DNA of 64,000 bases from Myxococcales bacterium (GCA_013298625.1 JAAFIF010000021.1:1-64000); one strand, 5' to 3'; shown: positions 45,616 to 54,651, numbered from the stretch's first letter. Numbers and translations: made by a program. The notes: a model not told the origin generated them from the sequence alone.

Positions 45616-47520
45616 ATGAAGCGTTCGATGGTCTGGGCGACGGTGTTGGCGATGGGGGCGAGCGCGGGGTGCACGAAGGACCCGCCCGATTGCCCAGCGG
45701 GGACGCGGTGGAGAGCGGACATTCGGTGGTGTGTTCCTCCGTGTCGGGACACCGCAGAGACGCGGTGCTATCCCGATGGCGACGCGGAAGCAGGCGTTGC
45801 CGCAGACGCCTCGGACGGCGGCCTTGCTGTAGACGATGCCGCGAGGATGGACGTGGACAGCGCGATCTCTGACGCTGGGCCTGACGCCGATGGAAGCGCT
45901 CGGCCGATTGATCCAGCGCTGGATCCGCCGAGAGCGATCGCGCCGTTGAGCGCGAGTCGAGTCACGTCGCACACACCAACGCTGCGCTGGCAAAACGCCG
46001 CGCGCGGTGATGGCGCGGTGATCGAGGTCAGCCGGACTCGCGACTTCTCCGTGATCGATCGCAGCGAACGCGTTGCGGGTGATCGCATGCGTTTGAGTGC
46101 AGCGCTCACGCCGGGCGTGTGGTTCTGGCGGCTTCGCACCGCGATGGGCCGGACGGACGGTGAGCGCGCGAGCCCGGTGTGGTGGTTTCGCGTCGGTGAA
46201 CGAAGCAGCGCCGTCGACACCAGCTGGGGAAGCGAGCTCGACGTCAATGGTGACGGATACGCTGACGTAGCGGTGTCGTCGCCAGAGGCAAACGTCCGAC
46301 TTGGGCGCGTGGATGTGTTCTACGGCGGCCCCAGTGGCATCAACGCGACGCCCGGCGTGACGCTGCGGGGACCTGCGACTCAGGACGGTTTCGGCAGCGC
46401 CCTCGCGAGCGCTGGGGATGTGAATGGGGATGGGTTCGGCGATCTTGTCGTGGGCTCACCGGCCGCAAGTCCTGGCGGTGCTCTTGCCACTGGAAGGATC
46501 ACTGTGTTTTTGGGAAGCGCGACGGGCCTCAGCGCGAGCCCATCCGTTACGCGCGATGGCCTCTCAATGATCGGCCGCTTTGGCAGCGCGGTATCGGGTG
46601 GGGATGTCAATCGCGACGGTTACGCGGACCTGGTCGTGGGGGCGCCGGCTGTCGACGGCGCAGGTGGAAGCCGAAGCGGATCGGGCGCTGCGTACGTGTA
46701 CTTCGGTTCTGCGACCGGCATCGCCCAGATGCCGTCGCAGGCGCTCGACGGTCAGGCCGCGGGCGACTCGTTTGGCGGTCAGGTGAGCGTCGCTGGCGAC
46801 GTCAACGGTGACGGGTTCGCCGACGCGATCATCGCAGCTCACACTGCTCGCGTGCCGACCGGCAGCGTCGCCGTGCACTTGGGGTCTGCTACAGGATTGT
46901 CACTTACGGCTCAGCGAACGCTCTCGGCGTCGGCGGCGAGCGACTCGTTTGGTTGGACGATCGCTGCGGGGGGCGATGTCAACGGCGATGGCTATGCGGA
47001 TGTCGCTGCGGGTGCAGCCAACGCAAACGACTGGACCGGAAGTCTGTCGATCTGGTTGGGCGGGGCGAGCGGCGTCGAGGCGACGGCACAGCGGCGAGTC
47101 GGCGCAGCGATGGGCGCCGGGTTCGGATCTTCTGCTTCGATGAGCGGCGATGTGAACGCTGACGGCTTCGATGACGTTGTCGTCGGCGCGGCTCGATCGC
47201 CGGTCTTGGGTCTCGCGGGCGCTGGCCGAGCGTTTGTGTTTCTCGGGTCGATGAGCGGGGTTTCTGCGGCCGCAACGCACACGCTTGACGGGGTCGCTGC
47301 CGACGATGCGTTCGGAAGCGCAACGGCGATCGTCGGCGATGTGAACGGCGACGGCGTCCAGGACTTCGTCGTTGGGGCGATCAATGCATCGACGTCGGGT
47401 CGCGATCGAGCGGGCGGGATCTCCGTCTACGCCGGTGTTCGCGGCGCGGCTCCGATGCTGCTGCGCACGGTGTTTGGGGCAGCGAGCGGCGATGCGTTCG
47501 GCAGCGCGCTCTCGCTGTGA
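45616..47520 (+). CDS. FG-GAP/integrin-alpha-like repeat lipoprotein
   Basis: 634 residues. Lipidated Cys19 (AMGASAGC), a Cys-rich neck (PPDCPAGTRW, PPCRDTAETRCYPDG), a fibronectin-like segment (about 110-200), then FG-GAP repeats forming an integrin-like beta-propeller (about 205-634). These have Ca-binding loops such as DVNGDGYADVAV, DVNGDGFGDLVV, DVNRDGYADLVV and DVNADGFDDVVV. It is a surface protein with adhesive or ligand-binding potential. The gene is bracketed by 49-bp direct repeats and looks less GC-rich than its neighbours, suggesting insertion. ATG 45616. Confidence 0.88.
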   Translation: MKRSMVWATVLAMGASAGCTKDPPDCPAGTRWRADIRWCVPPCRDTAETRCYPDGDAEAGVAADASDGGLAVDDAARMDVDSAISDAGPDADGSARPIDPALDPPRAIAPLSASRVTSHTPTLRWQNAARGDGAVIEVSRTRDFSVIDRSERVAGDRMRLSAALTPGVWFWRLRTAMGRTDGERASPVWWFRVGERSSAVDTSWGSELDVNGDGYADVAVSSPEANVRLGRVDVFYGGPSGINATPGVTLRGPATQDGFGSALASAGDVNGDGFGDLVVGSPAASPGGALATGRITVFLGSATGLSASPSVTRDGLSMIGRFGSAVSGGDVNRDGYADLVVGAPAVDGAGGSRSGSGAAYVYFGSATGIAQMPSQALDGQAAGDSFGGQVSVAGDVNGDGFADAIIAAHTARVPTGSVAVHLGSATGLSLTAQRTLSASAASDSFGWTIAAGGDVNGDGYADVAAGAANANDWTGSLSIWLGGASGVEATAQRRVGAAMGAGFGSSASMSGDVNADGFDDVVVGAARSPVLGLAGAGRAFVFLGSMSGVSAAATHTLDGVAADDAFGSATAIVGDVNGDGVQDFVVGAINASTSGRDRAGGISVYAGVRGAAPMLLRTVFGAASGDAFGSALSL

Positions 47521-47533
47521 GCGATCGCCCTGT

Positions 47534-47582
47534 CCGGCGCAGGCCCATAAGCTACGCTGCCCGCGCGCGCCTCCGCAGCGGC
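47534..47582. repeat. 49-bp direct repeat, right copy
   Basis: Matches 45303-45351 at 47 of 49 bases. Its right half is the genuine 3' end of the hydroxylase gene; its left half (47534-47550) is a stray copy of the TPR gene's last codons, including its TAA. The two halves abut as they would have before insertion, when the two convergent stop codons were one base apart. Confidence 0.88.
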
Positions 47583-48460
47583 CACAGCACCTGCTGCCAG
47601 AACCCGCTCGGAACAACCTCTCCCTCGTACAGCCCCACGTCCGCGGGCGGCCGTCGATCGCGGGGGTTGAAGTACGTCCCGAACACGAGGTCCCACACGA
47701 TCAACAGCCCGCCGTAGTTGCGCTCGCCCTCGCGCGGGTCCCGCGAGTGGTGCCAGCGGTGCAGCGTCGGTGCGCTGATGATGTACTCGAGCGGGCCGAA
47801 GCGCAGGTCGGCGTTGACGTGCTGCAGCGGGATGTGCGCGCTCGCGATGGCCGAGACCACCGCGAGCACCGCCGGCGGAGCGCCGAGGATGATCAGCGGA
47901 AACACCGCGGCCACGAGCGTCATCGCGGTGTCCCCCGCGTGCAGCCGCGCGCCGTTGAAGAAATACACTCGCCGCGCGTCGTGGTGAATCGCGTGCACCG
48001 GCCACGCCCAGCGCCATCGATGCTGCGCGCGGTGCACGGTGTAGCCCCCGAGCTCCGAGGCGAGCAGCGCGAGCGCGACCTGCGCGGCGAGCGGCCAGCG
48101 CGTGGGCCACAGGCCCGCGGGGCTGTGCGTCGCGGCGCCGAGGGCGAGCGAGGCGCGGACCAAGAGCGGCATCGCGGCGCTGCGGATGAGCACCGGCGCG
48201 AGCGCGACGCCGAGCAGCGCGTGACCCACGTCCGAGCGAAGGTCGTCGCGCGATTTGCGCCACGCGGGCTCGAACGGGATCACCCGCTCGAGCAGCAAGC
48301 ACGCAGCGCCAGAGATCACGCCGCCGATCGCCGCGGCGAGCTCGGGGTCCATCGCTCGCGAGCGCATCGCCCAGAGCGTGAGCGCGACGGAGTTCGCGAT
48401 CAGCAAGGGCCAAGCGAGGACCGAGAGCGCTCGGGCCGCCGCTACGCGCACGGAAAGCAC
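47552..48460 (-). CDS. Fatty-acid/sterol hydroxylase superfamily membrane protein
   Basis: About 302 residues with several membrane helices. It has the full His set of non-heme di-iron hydroxylases: HRAQH (His143, His147), HAIHH (156, 159, 160), His209/His214 (SAHIPLQHVNADLRFG) and HRWHH (234, 237, 238). It should hydroxylate a lipid, such as a carotenoid, sterol or ceramide-type substrate. The start is unclear: GTG at 48460 or 48451, both overlapping the end of the Cys-rich gene; ATG near residue 32 would delete a membrane helix. The 3' end (TAG at 47552) lies in the 49-bp repeat. Confidence 0.86.
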   Translation of the reverse strand: MLSVRVAAARALSVLAWPLLIANSVALTLWAMRSRAMDPELAAAIGGVISGAACLLLERVIPFEPAWRKSRDDLRSDVGHALLGVALAPVLIRSAAMPLLVRASLALGAATHSPAGLWPTRWPLAAQVALALLASELGGYTVHRAQHRWRWAWPVHAIHHDARRVYFFNGARLHAGDTAMTLVAAVFPLIILGAPPAVLAVVSAIASAHIPLQHVNADLRFGPLEYIISAPTLHRWHHSRDPREGERNYGGLLIVWDLVFGTYFNPRDRRPPADVGLYEGEVVPSGFWQQVLWPLRRRARAA

Positions 48461-49752
48461 ATCTGCGAAGTGAGCCGACACACCCCGTTGCAGCAGCGCT
48501 GGCCGACTCCGCAGACTGTTCCGCATGCGCCGCAGTGGGTGTTGCTGCCGTTGAGGTCGGTCTCGTACCCGTTGGCGGGGTCGCGATCGCAGTCGCCGCG
48601 GTGCGCATCGCACGCTGCGCCGTACTTGCATCGCCCTGCGTTGCACGTGGCCGTGTAGCCCGTGGGCGCGGCTGCGCAACGATAGCCGCAGCCACCGCAG
48701 TCGCGAACGTCCGCCGCCCAGTTGGCGCAGTACGAGCCGCAGGTGTTCTGCGCGCAGCCGACGCAGGTCGGACCGCCGAGGCCGCGGGTGCACGCGCCGT
48801 TGACGCCGCAGCTCAGCCCGCAGCGGCCGCAGTGGGCGGGGTTGCCGTCGAGCGCGCTCTCGCAGCCGTTGGCGGCGTTGCCGTCGCAGTCGCCGAAGCC
48901 CGTGTTGCACGTGTACGAGCAGAGCCCAGCGCTGCACTGGGCGCTCGCGTTGGCGCGCGCGGCGCAGGCCTGTCCGCAGCGGCCGCAGTGCGCGACGGTG
49001 CGCGCGAGGTCGACCTCGCAGCCGTTTGCGGCGTTGCCGTCGCAGTTGCCGAAGTTGGCGCGGCACACGCTGCTGCAGATCCCCGCGGCGCACACGGCGG
49101 TGCTGTTGGCGGGCGTAGGGCACGCGTTGTCGCAAGCGCCGCAGTGGGTCGGCGACGAGGTGAGCTCGACGCACGAGCTGCCGCACAGCGTTTGTCCTGC
49201 GGGGCAGCTCGAGATGCAGCGGCCGGCGACCGCGTCGCAGCTCGGCGTCGGCGCGGCGCAGCGATCGCCGCAGCGGGCGCAGTGGGTCGCTGTTCCGAGC
49301 GAGGATTCGCAGCCGTTGCCCCAGGCGCCGTCACAGTTGCCGAAGCCCGTCACGCAGCTGTTTTCGCAGGTCCCGGCGACGCAGCTGGTCGTCGCGTTGG
49401 CCGGGGCGACGCATCGCGTGCCGCACGCTCCGCAGTTCGCGGGGTCGCGGTTCGGATCGACGCACTGGCCGTTGCACGGGGTCATCCCCACTGGGCACGT
49501 AGCGGCGCTGTCTGCCGCCGCGTCGCTGCTGGGGGCGCGAGCATCGACGACGTCTGGAGCGCTCGAGCGGTCGTCGATCTGCGCGTCGGGCAGAGGAGCC
49601 ACGCTCGAGTCGGCCTGCGCGTCGTCGGGCGCGGCGCTGTCGACCAGGGTCGTGTCCGCCGCGGCGTCGCGTTCTCGCATGGGAACCGACGTGCACGCAG
49701 CGAGAGACACAGCGCAGAGCCCGAGACGCAAACGAAACAACGACGGCGACAT
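48442..49752 (-). CDS. Cys-rich repeat lipoprotein
   Basis: 436 residues. Lipidated Cys20 (CAVSLAAC), an Asp/Ala/Ser linker (about 25-80). About eight Cys-rich modules of 35-45 residues follow with the theme HCGxCGxxC ... CxxGxC ... C..GFGDCDGNAANGCE, for example AHCGRCGQACAARANASAQC. These probably form a disulfide-stabilised rod. The last modules read THCGACGTVCGVGQRCCNGVC. The 3' end overlaps the hydroxylase start region. Function unknown; similar proteins are abundant in myxobacteria. Confidence 0.86.
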   Translation of the reverse strand: MSPSLFRLRLGLCAVSLAACTSVPMRERDAAADTTLVDSAAPDDAQADSSVAPLPDAQIDDRSSAPDVVDARAPSSDAAADSAATCPVGMTPCNGQCVDPNRDPANCGACGTRCVAPANATTSCVAGTCENSCVTGFGNCDGAWGNGCESSLGTATHCARCGDRCAAPTPSCDAVAGRCISSCPAGQTLCGSSCVELTSSPTHCGACDNACPTPANSTAVCAAGICSSVCRANFGNCDGNAANGCEVDLARTVAHCGRCGQACAARANASAQCSAGLCSYTCNTGFGDCDGNAANGCESALDGNPAHCGRCGLSCGVNGACTRGLGGPTCVGCAQNTCGSYCANWAADVRDCGGCGYRCAAAPTGYTATCNAGRCKYGAACDAHRGDCDRDPANGYETDLNGSNTHCGACGTVCGVGQRCCNGVCRLTSQMCFPCA

Positions 49753-49789
49753 CGACCCATGAGCGTACGCGATTGCGCGCGTCGCGGGG

Positions 49790-50737
49790 TCAGTCGAGGG
49801 TGACGCAGACCTTTCCCGAGAGCGTTCCTGCGGCCATGGCGCGCTGCGCGTCGGGGACCTGGTCGAGCGCGACGCGTCGCGCGATGCGAGGGACGAGCAC
49901 CTCGCGCGCTGCCAGCTCGGCCAGCGCCGTGAGCAGCGCCGCGTCTGTAGTCAGCATAAACGGCGAGCAACGCTGCTTGGACGTGACCCTCGCCCACGCC
50001 GCCGCCGCGAACACAGCAGGCCGCGGAACAGTATTCACGTACCACCCCGCGTCGGTGAGCCGCTTGCGCGCCGTCCCGAACGTGCTCGAGGCCGCCGCGT
50101 CGAACACCACGTCGTACCGCGCCTCGACCTCGCTCCACTCCGCGCTCTTGTAGTCAATCACCGCGTCCGCGCCGATCGACCGCACGTACTCCACGTTGGA
50201 CGTCGAACACACACCCGTGACCTTCGCGCCGAGGTGCTTCGCGATCTGAACGCCGCTCGCTCCCACGGCCCCCGACGCGCCGGTGATCAGCACCGACTGC
50301 CCCGCGCGCAGCCCGGCGATGTCCCGCAGCGCCTGCAGCGCCGTGCCCGAAGCCACAGGCAGACACGCCGCGCGCTCGTCGCTGACCCCGTCGGGCGTGC
50401 GCGCGATCAGCTTCGTCGAGATCGCGACGAACTCCGCGCACGCGCCCTTTCCTCGCATCGGGTCGATCGATCCGAACACGCGGTCGCCGACGGCGTAGCC
50501 CTTCACGTCCGCGCCGACCGCCGCGATTTCGCCAGCGAAATCCTTGCCCGTGATCGCAGGCAGCCTCGGCATGCGAAGCCATCGCAGCATCCCCGCGCGC
50601 AGCTTGAAGTCCACGGGGTTCAAGCTCGCGACGCGCACCCGCACGAGCACCTCGTCGGGCGCTGCCACGGGTTGCGCGATCTCGCGCACAGAGAGAACGG
50701 ACTCGTCGCCGTAGCGATCGAACATCGAGGCACGCAT
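49790..50737 (-). CDS. Zinc-free MDR oxidoreductase (quinone-reductase-like)
   Basis: A 315-residue medium-chain dehydrogenase/reductase. The N-terminal GroES-like domain (SLNPVDFKLRAGML, PAITGKDFAGEIAAVG) lacks catalytic zinc ligands. The nucleotide-binding loop is ITGASGAVGASGVQIAKHLGAKVTGV, favouring NAD(P)H-dependent quinone or enone reduction. ATG at 50735-50737; an upstream ATG at 50773 would add 12 unlikely residues. It converges with the mini peptidoglycan-binding gene only in orientation: both are minus, 66 nt apart, so they may share a transcript. Confidence 0.88.
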   Translation of the reverse strand: MRASMFDRYGDESVLSVREIAQPVAAPDEVLVRVRVASLNPVDFKLRAGMLRWLRMPRLPAITGKDFAGEIAAVGADVKGYAVGDRVFGSIDPMRGKGACAEFVAISTKLIARTPDGVSDERAACLPVASGTALQALRDIAGLRAGQSVLITGASGAVGASGVQIAKHLGAKVTGVCSTSNVEYVRSIGADAVIDYKSAEWSEVEARYDVVFDAAASSTFGTARKRLTDAGWYVNTVPRPAVFAAAAWARVTSKQRCSPFMLTTDAALLTALAELAAREVLVPRIARRVALDQVPDAQRAMAAGTLSGKVCVTLD

Positions 50738-50803
50738 GCGCTTGCTATCGAACGAAGCCCCCGTCGATGGCAAGCCCGCGCGATCACGCGCAGGGCGCGC
50801 CGC

Positions 50804-51007
50804 TCAGAACCCGAGCGCGCGCCAGGTGTTCGGGCCGACCACGCCGTCGGCGTCCAGCCCGTTGCTGCTCTGAAAGTCCACCACGGCGGCCTCGGTGGCC
50901 TCGCCGAACACGCCGTCGACCTCGATGTCGTATCCCGCGTCCACGAGGGCTTGTTGGAGGTTTTCGACGCTGTCGCCGCGCGCGCCGCGCTCGATCATTC
51001 CTGGCAT
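50804..51007 (-). CDS. Stand-alone peptidoglycan-binding domain protein (67 aa)
   Basis: The whole product is one PG_binding_1 domain: RGARGDSVENLQQALVDAGY, VDGVFGEATEAAVVDFQ, LDADGVVGPNTWRAL. It has no signal peptide and no catalytic partner domain, which is unusual because this domain is normally attached to a hydrolase. ATG at 51005-51007. A TTGACA box lies about 70 nt upstream. It could be exported by an unknown route or act inside the cell on another ligand. Confidence 0.82.
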   Translation of the reverse strand: MPGMIERGARGDSVENLQQALVDAGYDIEVDGVFGEATEAAVVDFQSSNGLDADGVVGPNTWRALGF

Positions 51008-51055
51008 GGTGAGACCTCTGCGAGTCTTTCTAGAGCCGACGTTGGCTCTGTCGCG

Positions 51056-51085
51056 ATGAGAAGCGCTCGACCGCCATGCTGTCAA
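51056..51085 (-). promoter_or_regulatory. Possible sigma-70 promoter of the PG-binding gene
   Basis: On the minus strand, TTGACA (51085-51080) matches the -35 consensus exactly and TCTCAT (51061-51056) matches four of six -10 positions, 18 nt apart. The ATG is about 50 nt downstream. A short AGAGCC/GGCTCT inverted repeat (51032-51049) lies in the leader. Confidence 0.35.
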
Positions 51086-51160
51086 TCGGCGACTGATTTC
51101 ACAGGGTTGCAGAGCGCTCTCGCGCAGTAGGTGAACCTGCGCGGATGTGCCGCGCGACGA

Positions 51161-52876
51161 TCACGGCGCGAGGCGGGTGAAGCTCGACCGACGCGCGCGA
51201 TCGCCGAGTCCGAGCTGCCCGTCCGCGTTTTCGCCGGTGCACCAGAGGGCGTCGTCTTCGGTCATCAAGCACGAGTTGAAGCGCCCCGCGGCGAGCATCC
51301 GGATCGGCGCGGTGAAGTTGGCGCGCGTCAGCATCGAAGCGCTCGTCGTGGTCCCGAGGCCGAGCTGCCCCTCGTCGTTGCGTCCCAGCGACCACAGCTC
51401 TCCTGCGCGCGTGTGGACCAAGAGCGTAAACGTCTCGACGGAGCCAGCTTCGACGGCGCCCATCGTCGCCACGAGCCCCGGAGAGACCCTCGGCGCTGGC
51501 CCGAACAACGGGCTCGCCGCGCCCCAGCAGTGCAGCTCGCCGGAGTTGCCGCGCAGCGCGCACGCGGCGTCCTGCCCCATCGTGAGCCCGCGCCAATCGG
51601 TCTCGGCCCCGACGCGGGCGGGGGCGCGGATCTGTGAAGGGTTGTTCGAGCCCATCCCGAGCTGCGCGCCGAGGTTGCGGCCCCAGCAGTAGAGCGCGCC
51701 GCCGTCGCGAATCGCGCAGGTGTGGCCCTGGCCGAGGGCGACTTCGTTCCATCCGCCCGAGGGCAGGACTTCGACGGGGCGGCCGATGTCTGCGCTGTCG
51801 AACGGGTCGTCCTGGCCGAGCTGTCCCTCGTGGTTGGCGCCCCAGCAGTACAGCCGTCCCGTGTTGGTGATCGCGCAGAAGTGCTCGTATCCCCCAGCGA
51901 TCGTCTGCGCGTCGCAGAGGCCTCGGACGACGGTGGGCGTGGCGCGGTCCATGGTGTCGCCTTGGGCGAGCTCGGCGTTGGCGTTGCGACCCCAGCACCA
52001 CACGCCGCGGCTCGCGTCGATGGCGCAAGCGGCGCCTGCAGAGACCGCGACCGAGAGCCACCGGGGAAGGGTCTCGCCGATGAGCGTCGGGCGCTCGCGG
52101 TCGGTGCGCGCTCCGTCGCCGATGGCGCCGCGCTCTCCGTTGCCCCAGCAGCGCAAGAGCCCGCGCTGCACGGCGCAGACGTTGTCGGTGCGGACGGCGA
52201 GGTCGAACGCTGTCACTGGGTCGCTCTGTGCTTGTCCGCACGCGAGCGGCGCGCCGCGTCCTTCGCTCGCGTCGACGACGGCCGGGCGAGCGTCGATCGC
52301 CACCGATGCGTCCAGCGAAAACTCTGGCGGAACCACGACCGTAGGAAGCTCGACCGCGACGCACCGCCCGTCGTCTCCGCACGTGGCCGACTGCTCGATG
52401 CATCGCCGAGACACCGTGCACTGCTCGGGCGCGACGGCGGTGCAGCCGAGCGCGCGATCCGAGCACTGCGCATTGAAGAACAGCTTCGCCTGCTGCGGAA
52501 CGCCTTCGATGAGCGACAGCCGCTGCACGCGCTCGATCTCGAACGCCGGCTGCGTCGCGCTCGCCTCGACGCTCAGCGTCGCGAGCAGCGTGACGGTCCC
52601 GCTGCGCGCCTCGCCTTGCTTCGGCACGATCGTGAGCGTCCCCGGTACGGTGAGGCCCGGGTCCGTCGCAGGCCCCGCGCGCAGCCGCGCCGCGACCAGC
52701 TCTTGATACGTCGGCCGTCCCGACCGCGCGACGAGCGAGAGCCTCGCGCGCCGAGCGCTGTCCACGTTGCTCTCGACGGCGATCGTCACCTGCGTCGGTC
52801 GTGTTCTGCACGCGGCGAGCGCGCTCAGCGCGGCGATGGTGATGGCTGTTGCCGACAGCCGCGCGGAGGCTCGCAT
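51161..52876 (-). CDS. RCC1-repeat beta-propeller lipoprotein
   Basis: 571 residues. Lipidated Cys23 (LSALAAC). An N-terminal beta domain (about 28-130), a Cys-rich link (CSDRALGCTAVAPEQC, CIEQSATCGDDGRC) and seven RCC1-type blades (about 215-571) follow. The blades have a repeated CAI ... G.LYCWGxNxxGQLG theme, for example CAITNTGRLYCWGANHEGQLG. The Cys at the start and before WG in each blade suggests blade disulfides. A seven-bladed RCC1 propeller is a protein-interaction platform. ATG start, function unknown. Confidence 0.86.
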   Translation of the reverse strand: MRASARLSATAITIAALSALAACRTRPTQVTIAVESNVDSARRARLSLVARSGRPTYQELVAARLRAGPATDPGLTVPGTLTIVPKQGEARSGTVTLLATLSVEASATQPAFEIERVQRLSLIEGVPQQAKLFFNAQCSDRALGCTAVAPEQCTVSRRCIEQSATCGDDGRCVAVELPTVVVPPEFSLDASVAIDARPAVVDASEGRGAPLACGQAQSDPVTAFDLAVRTDNVCAVQRGLLRCWGNGERGAIGDGARTDRERPTLIGETLPRWLSVAVSAGAACAIDASRGVWCWGRNANAELAQGDTMDRATPTVVRGLCDAQTIAGGYEHFCAITNTGRLYCWGANHEGQLGQDDPFDSADIGRPVEVLPSGGWNEVALGQGHTCAIRDGGALYCWGRNLGAQLGMGSNNPSQIRAPARVGAETDWRGLTMGQDAACALRGNSGELHCWGAASPLFGPAPRVSPGLVATMGAVEAGSVETFTLLVHTRAGELWSLGRNDEGQLGLGTTTSASMLTRANFTAPIRMLAAGRFNSCLMTEDDALWCTGENADGQLGLGDRARRSSFTRLAP

Positions 52877-52961
52877 CGCGGACCATTGGACGCAGGCGAT
52901 GCGACCGAGGTCAACTGCGTTCTTGATCCGGTTCGAGCGCGTACGAGCGATTATTTACCGC

Positions 52962-53738
52962 TTAAAACGCGGACGATATCGAGAGCGACGCGCCGTGCTC
53001 GTGCACGCTGATCGAGGGCAGCATCGCGACCGTCGCGGGCGCGCGACGCTGAGCGCGACGGTCGCTGTTCGCTGGCGCAGGCTCGGCGGTGAGCTCGAAC
53101 GCGGTGGCCATCCCGAGCATCGGCATCACGCCGCTGAGGGTGCCGAGGACGATCCAGCCGCCGAGCGACGTGAGGCGCGTGAAGATCCCCGCCATGGTGA
53201 GCAGGGTTCCGACGGCGGTGCCTGCCCAGAAGCCGCCAAACGTCGCCCAGTAGCTTCCGCGCACCCCTGTTTGCGACGCGGCGAGCACGTACGCCGCGGG
53301 GACCGCGAAGCTCGATCCGACGCCGAGTCCGACGCCGAGCGCGATCGCCGCGCCCGACCCCCCCGAACAGCTGAACGGCGAGCAGGTCAACAGCGGCACC
53401 GTCACGCCGAGCAGCGTCACCCCGCCGGCCAGCGCGATGGCCCCGAGCCCCGCGAGGCCTGCGACCGCCAGCCGCGTCGCGCGTCGCTCGTGAACCATCG
53501 CGCGCGGGTCCACCGCGCTCTGTGGCAGCTCTCGGTCGAGATCGACGCTGCTCGGCGCGGGCTCGGTCGGGACTCTGATCGGCCCGAGCTCGACCGAGGC
53601 CGCCGGCTGTTCTTGCTCGCCCGACTGCTGTGCCGCTGCGCTGGGCGCGAGCAGCGCGATCGACGCGGCCACGCTCAGCGCGGCCAGCGCTGGTGTTGTA
53701 CTGTTTGTTCCCTTGCCTCGCCACGCGCGGTCCACCAT
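52962..53738 (-). CDS. Exported membrane protein, unknown function
   Basis: 258 residues. A signal peptide ends near SAAAQ (about residue 36). After a Gln/Glu/Pro-rich linker come about four hydrophobic helices (LAVAGLAGLGAIALAGGVTLLGV, AAIALGVGLGVGSSFAVPAAYVL, YWATFGGFWAGTAVGTLL, WIVLGTLSGVMPMLG). The last 45 residues are polar and Arg-rich. No family recognised. The fold recalls small myxobacterial membrane proteins with duplicated glycine-rich hairpins. ATG at 53736-53738, divergent from the DUF2809 gene with only 21 nt between. Confidence 0.72.
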   Translation of the reverse strand: MVDRAWRGKGTNSTTPALAALSVAASIALLAPSAAAQQSGEQEQPAASVELGPIRVPTEPAPSSVDLDRELPQSAVDPRAMVHERRATRLAVAGLAGLGAIALAGGVTLLGVTVPLLTCSPFSCSGGSGAAIALGVGLGVGSSFAVPAAYVLAASQTGVRGSYWATFGGFWAGTAVGTLLTMAGIFTRLTSLGGWIVLGTLSGVMPMLGMATAFELTAEPAPANSDRRAQRRAPATVAMLPSISVHEHGASLSISSAF

Positions 53739-53759
53739 GGGCAGAGATCGTACACAGCC

Positions 53760-54164
53760 GTGCGGCACGTCGGTGCTGCGTTGAACGACCGAGCGACGAC
53801 TCGGCGTCGCGCGGCGGCGCTCGTGCTGCTCAGCCTCGCGGTGGGCGGGTTCGTGCTCGCGTATCGAGGGCCGGGCAGGGCGCTCGTGCGAGGTCACCTG
53901 GGCGACGTCGCCGTTGTGCTGTGCGTGTACTTCGCGCTCGCGGTCGCGACGCGGCTCTCGTCGCGCGTTCGGCTCGCGGTGGTGGCGGCGATCGCCGTCG
54001 CGACGGAGCTCTTTCAAGCGGTCTCGCCAGCGCTCTCGCGCTCGACGCTCGTGGACCTGACCGTGGGCCGCACGTTCGACCCGTGGGACCTCGTCGCGTA
54101 CGCGCTCGGCCTCGCGATCGCGTACGTCGCGGACCGCCGTTGGGTCGATCCCCCGAGCGACTGA
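53760..54164 (+). CDS. DUF2809 membrane protein
   Basis: 134 residues with four hydrophobic segments, of the DUF2809 family (GPGRALVRGHLGDVAVVLCVYFAL and, later, STLVDLTVGRTFDPWDLVAYALG), a VanZ-like small integral membrane protein. Function unknown; acidic and His residues at helix ends are conserved. The start is GTG 53760, with TTG 53781 as the alternative. It ends 25 nt before a convergent acetyltransferase gene. Confidence 0.8.
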   Translation: MRHVGAALNDRATTRRRAAALVLLSLAVGGFVLAYRGPGRALVRGHLGDVAVVLCVYFALAVATRLSSRVRLAVVAAIAVATELFQAVSPALSRSTLVDLTVGRTFDPWDLVAYALGLAIAYVADRRWVDPPSD

Positions 54165-54189
54165 GCGCCGCGGCGCGTAGACCGCCCTG

Positions 54190-54651
54190 TCAGGCTTCGA
54201 CGAAGCCGAGCCGCGCATACAGGGCGCGCGCGGGGCTCGCGGGGTGCACCGCGAGGCGCGCGAGAGGCTCGTTGTGCGAGGCGAGCGCGGCGAGCGACCG
54301 TGTCGCGATCCACGAGCCGATCCCCTCGCGTTGCGCGCTCGGATGCACGATCAAGTGCGCGAGCAGCGGCAGCGATTCGTACGTCGTCACCAGGCTCGCC
54401 GCGACGATGGTCTCTGCGTCGACGACGACGAAGCTCGCGCTCGCGACGAACGGCCCGTACGCGCCGTCCATGGTCCGGTTGATTTCGGCGAGGCCCTCAT
54501 CGGGGTCGTTCTCTTCTTGGTCGGGTCCGCCCAGGTAGGCCAGAAAGAGCAGCGCGCCCAAGGCCGCGCGGTCGTCGTCTCGGATGTGCCTCGCGTCGAG
54601 GGCGCGCCGGGGCGCCGCCGCGCTGGGCAAATCCTGCAGGGTGCGTGTCAT
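54190..54651 (-). CDS. GNAT-family N-acetyltransferase
   Basis: 153 residues, a single GNAT domain. The acetyl-CoA loop is in HLIVHPSAQREGIGSWIATRSLAAL (Q/R-x-x-G-x-G/A form), preceded by SFVVVDAETIVAASLVTTYE and followed by RLAVHPASPARALYARLGFVEA, the usual beta6-alpha4 end. The substrate is unknown. ATG 54651 is used; an ATG at 54666 would add five residues. It is divergent from the AraC-type gene. Confidence 0.85.
   Translation of the reverse strand: MTRTLQDLPSAAAPRRALDARHIRDDDRAALGALLFLAYLGGPDQEENDPDEGLAEINRTMDGAYGPFVASASFVVVDAETIVAASLVTTYESLPLLAHLIVHPSAQREGIGSWIATRSLAALASHNEPLARLAVHPASPARALYARLGFVEA

Noticed and set aside
45303-47582. Classical insertion sequence or transposon
   Set aside because: Direct repeats flank the segment, but it contains no transposase or recombinase and no terminal inverted repeats, and 49 bp is long for a target duplication.
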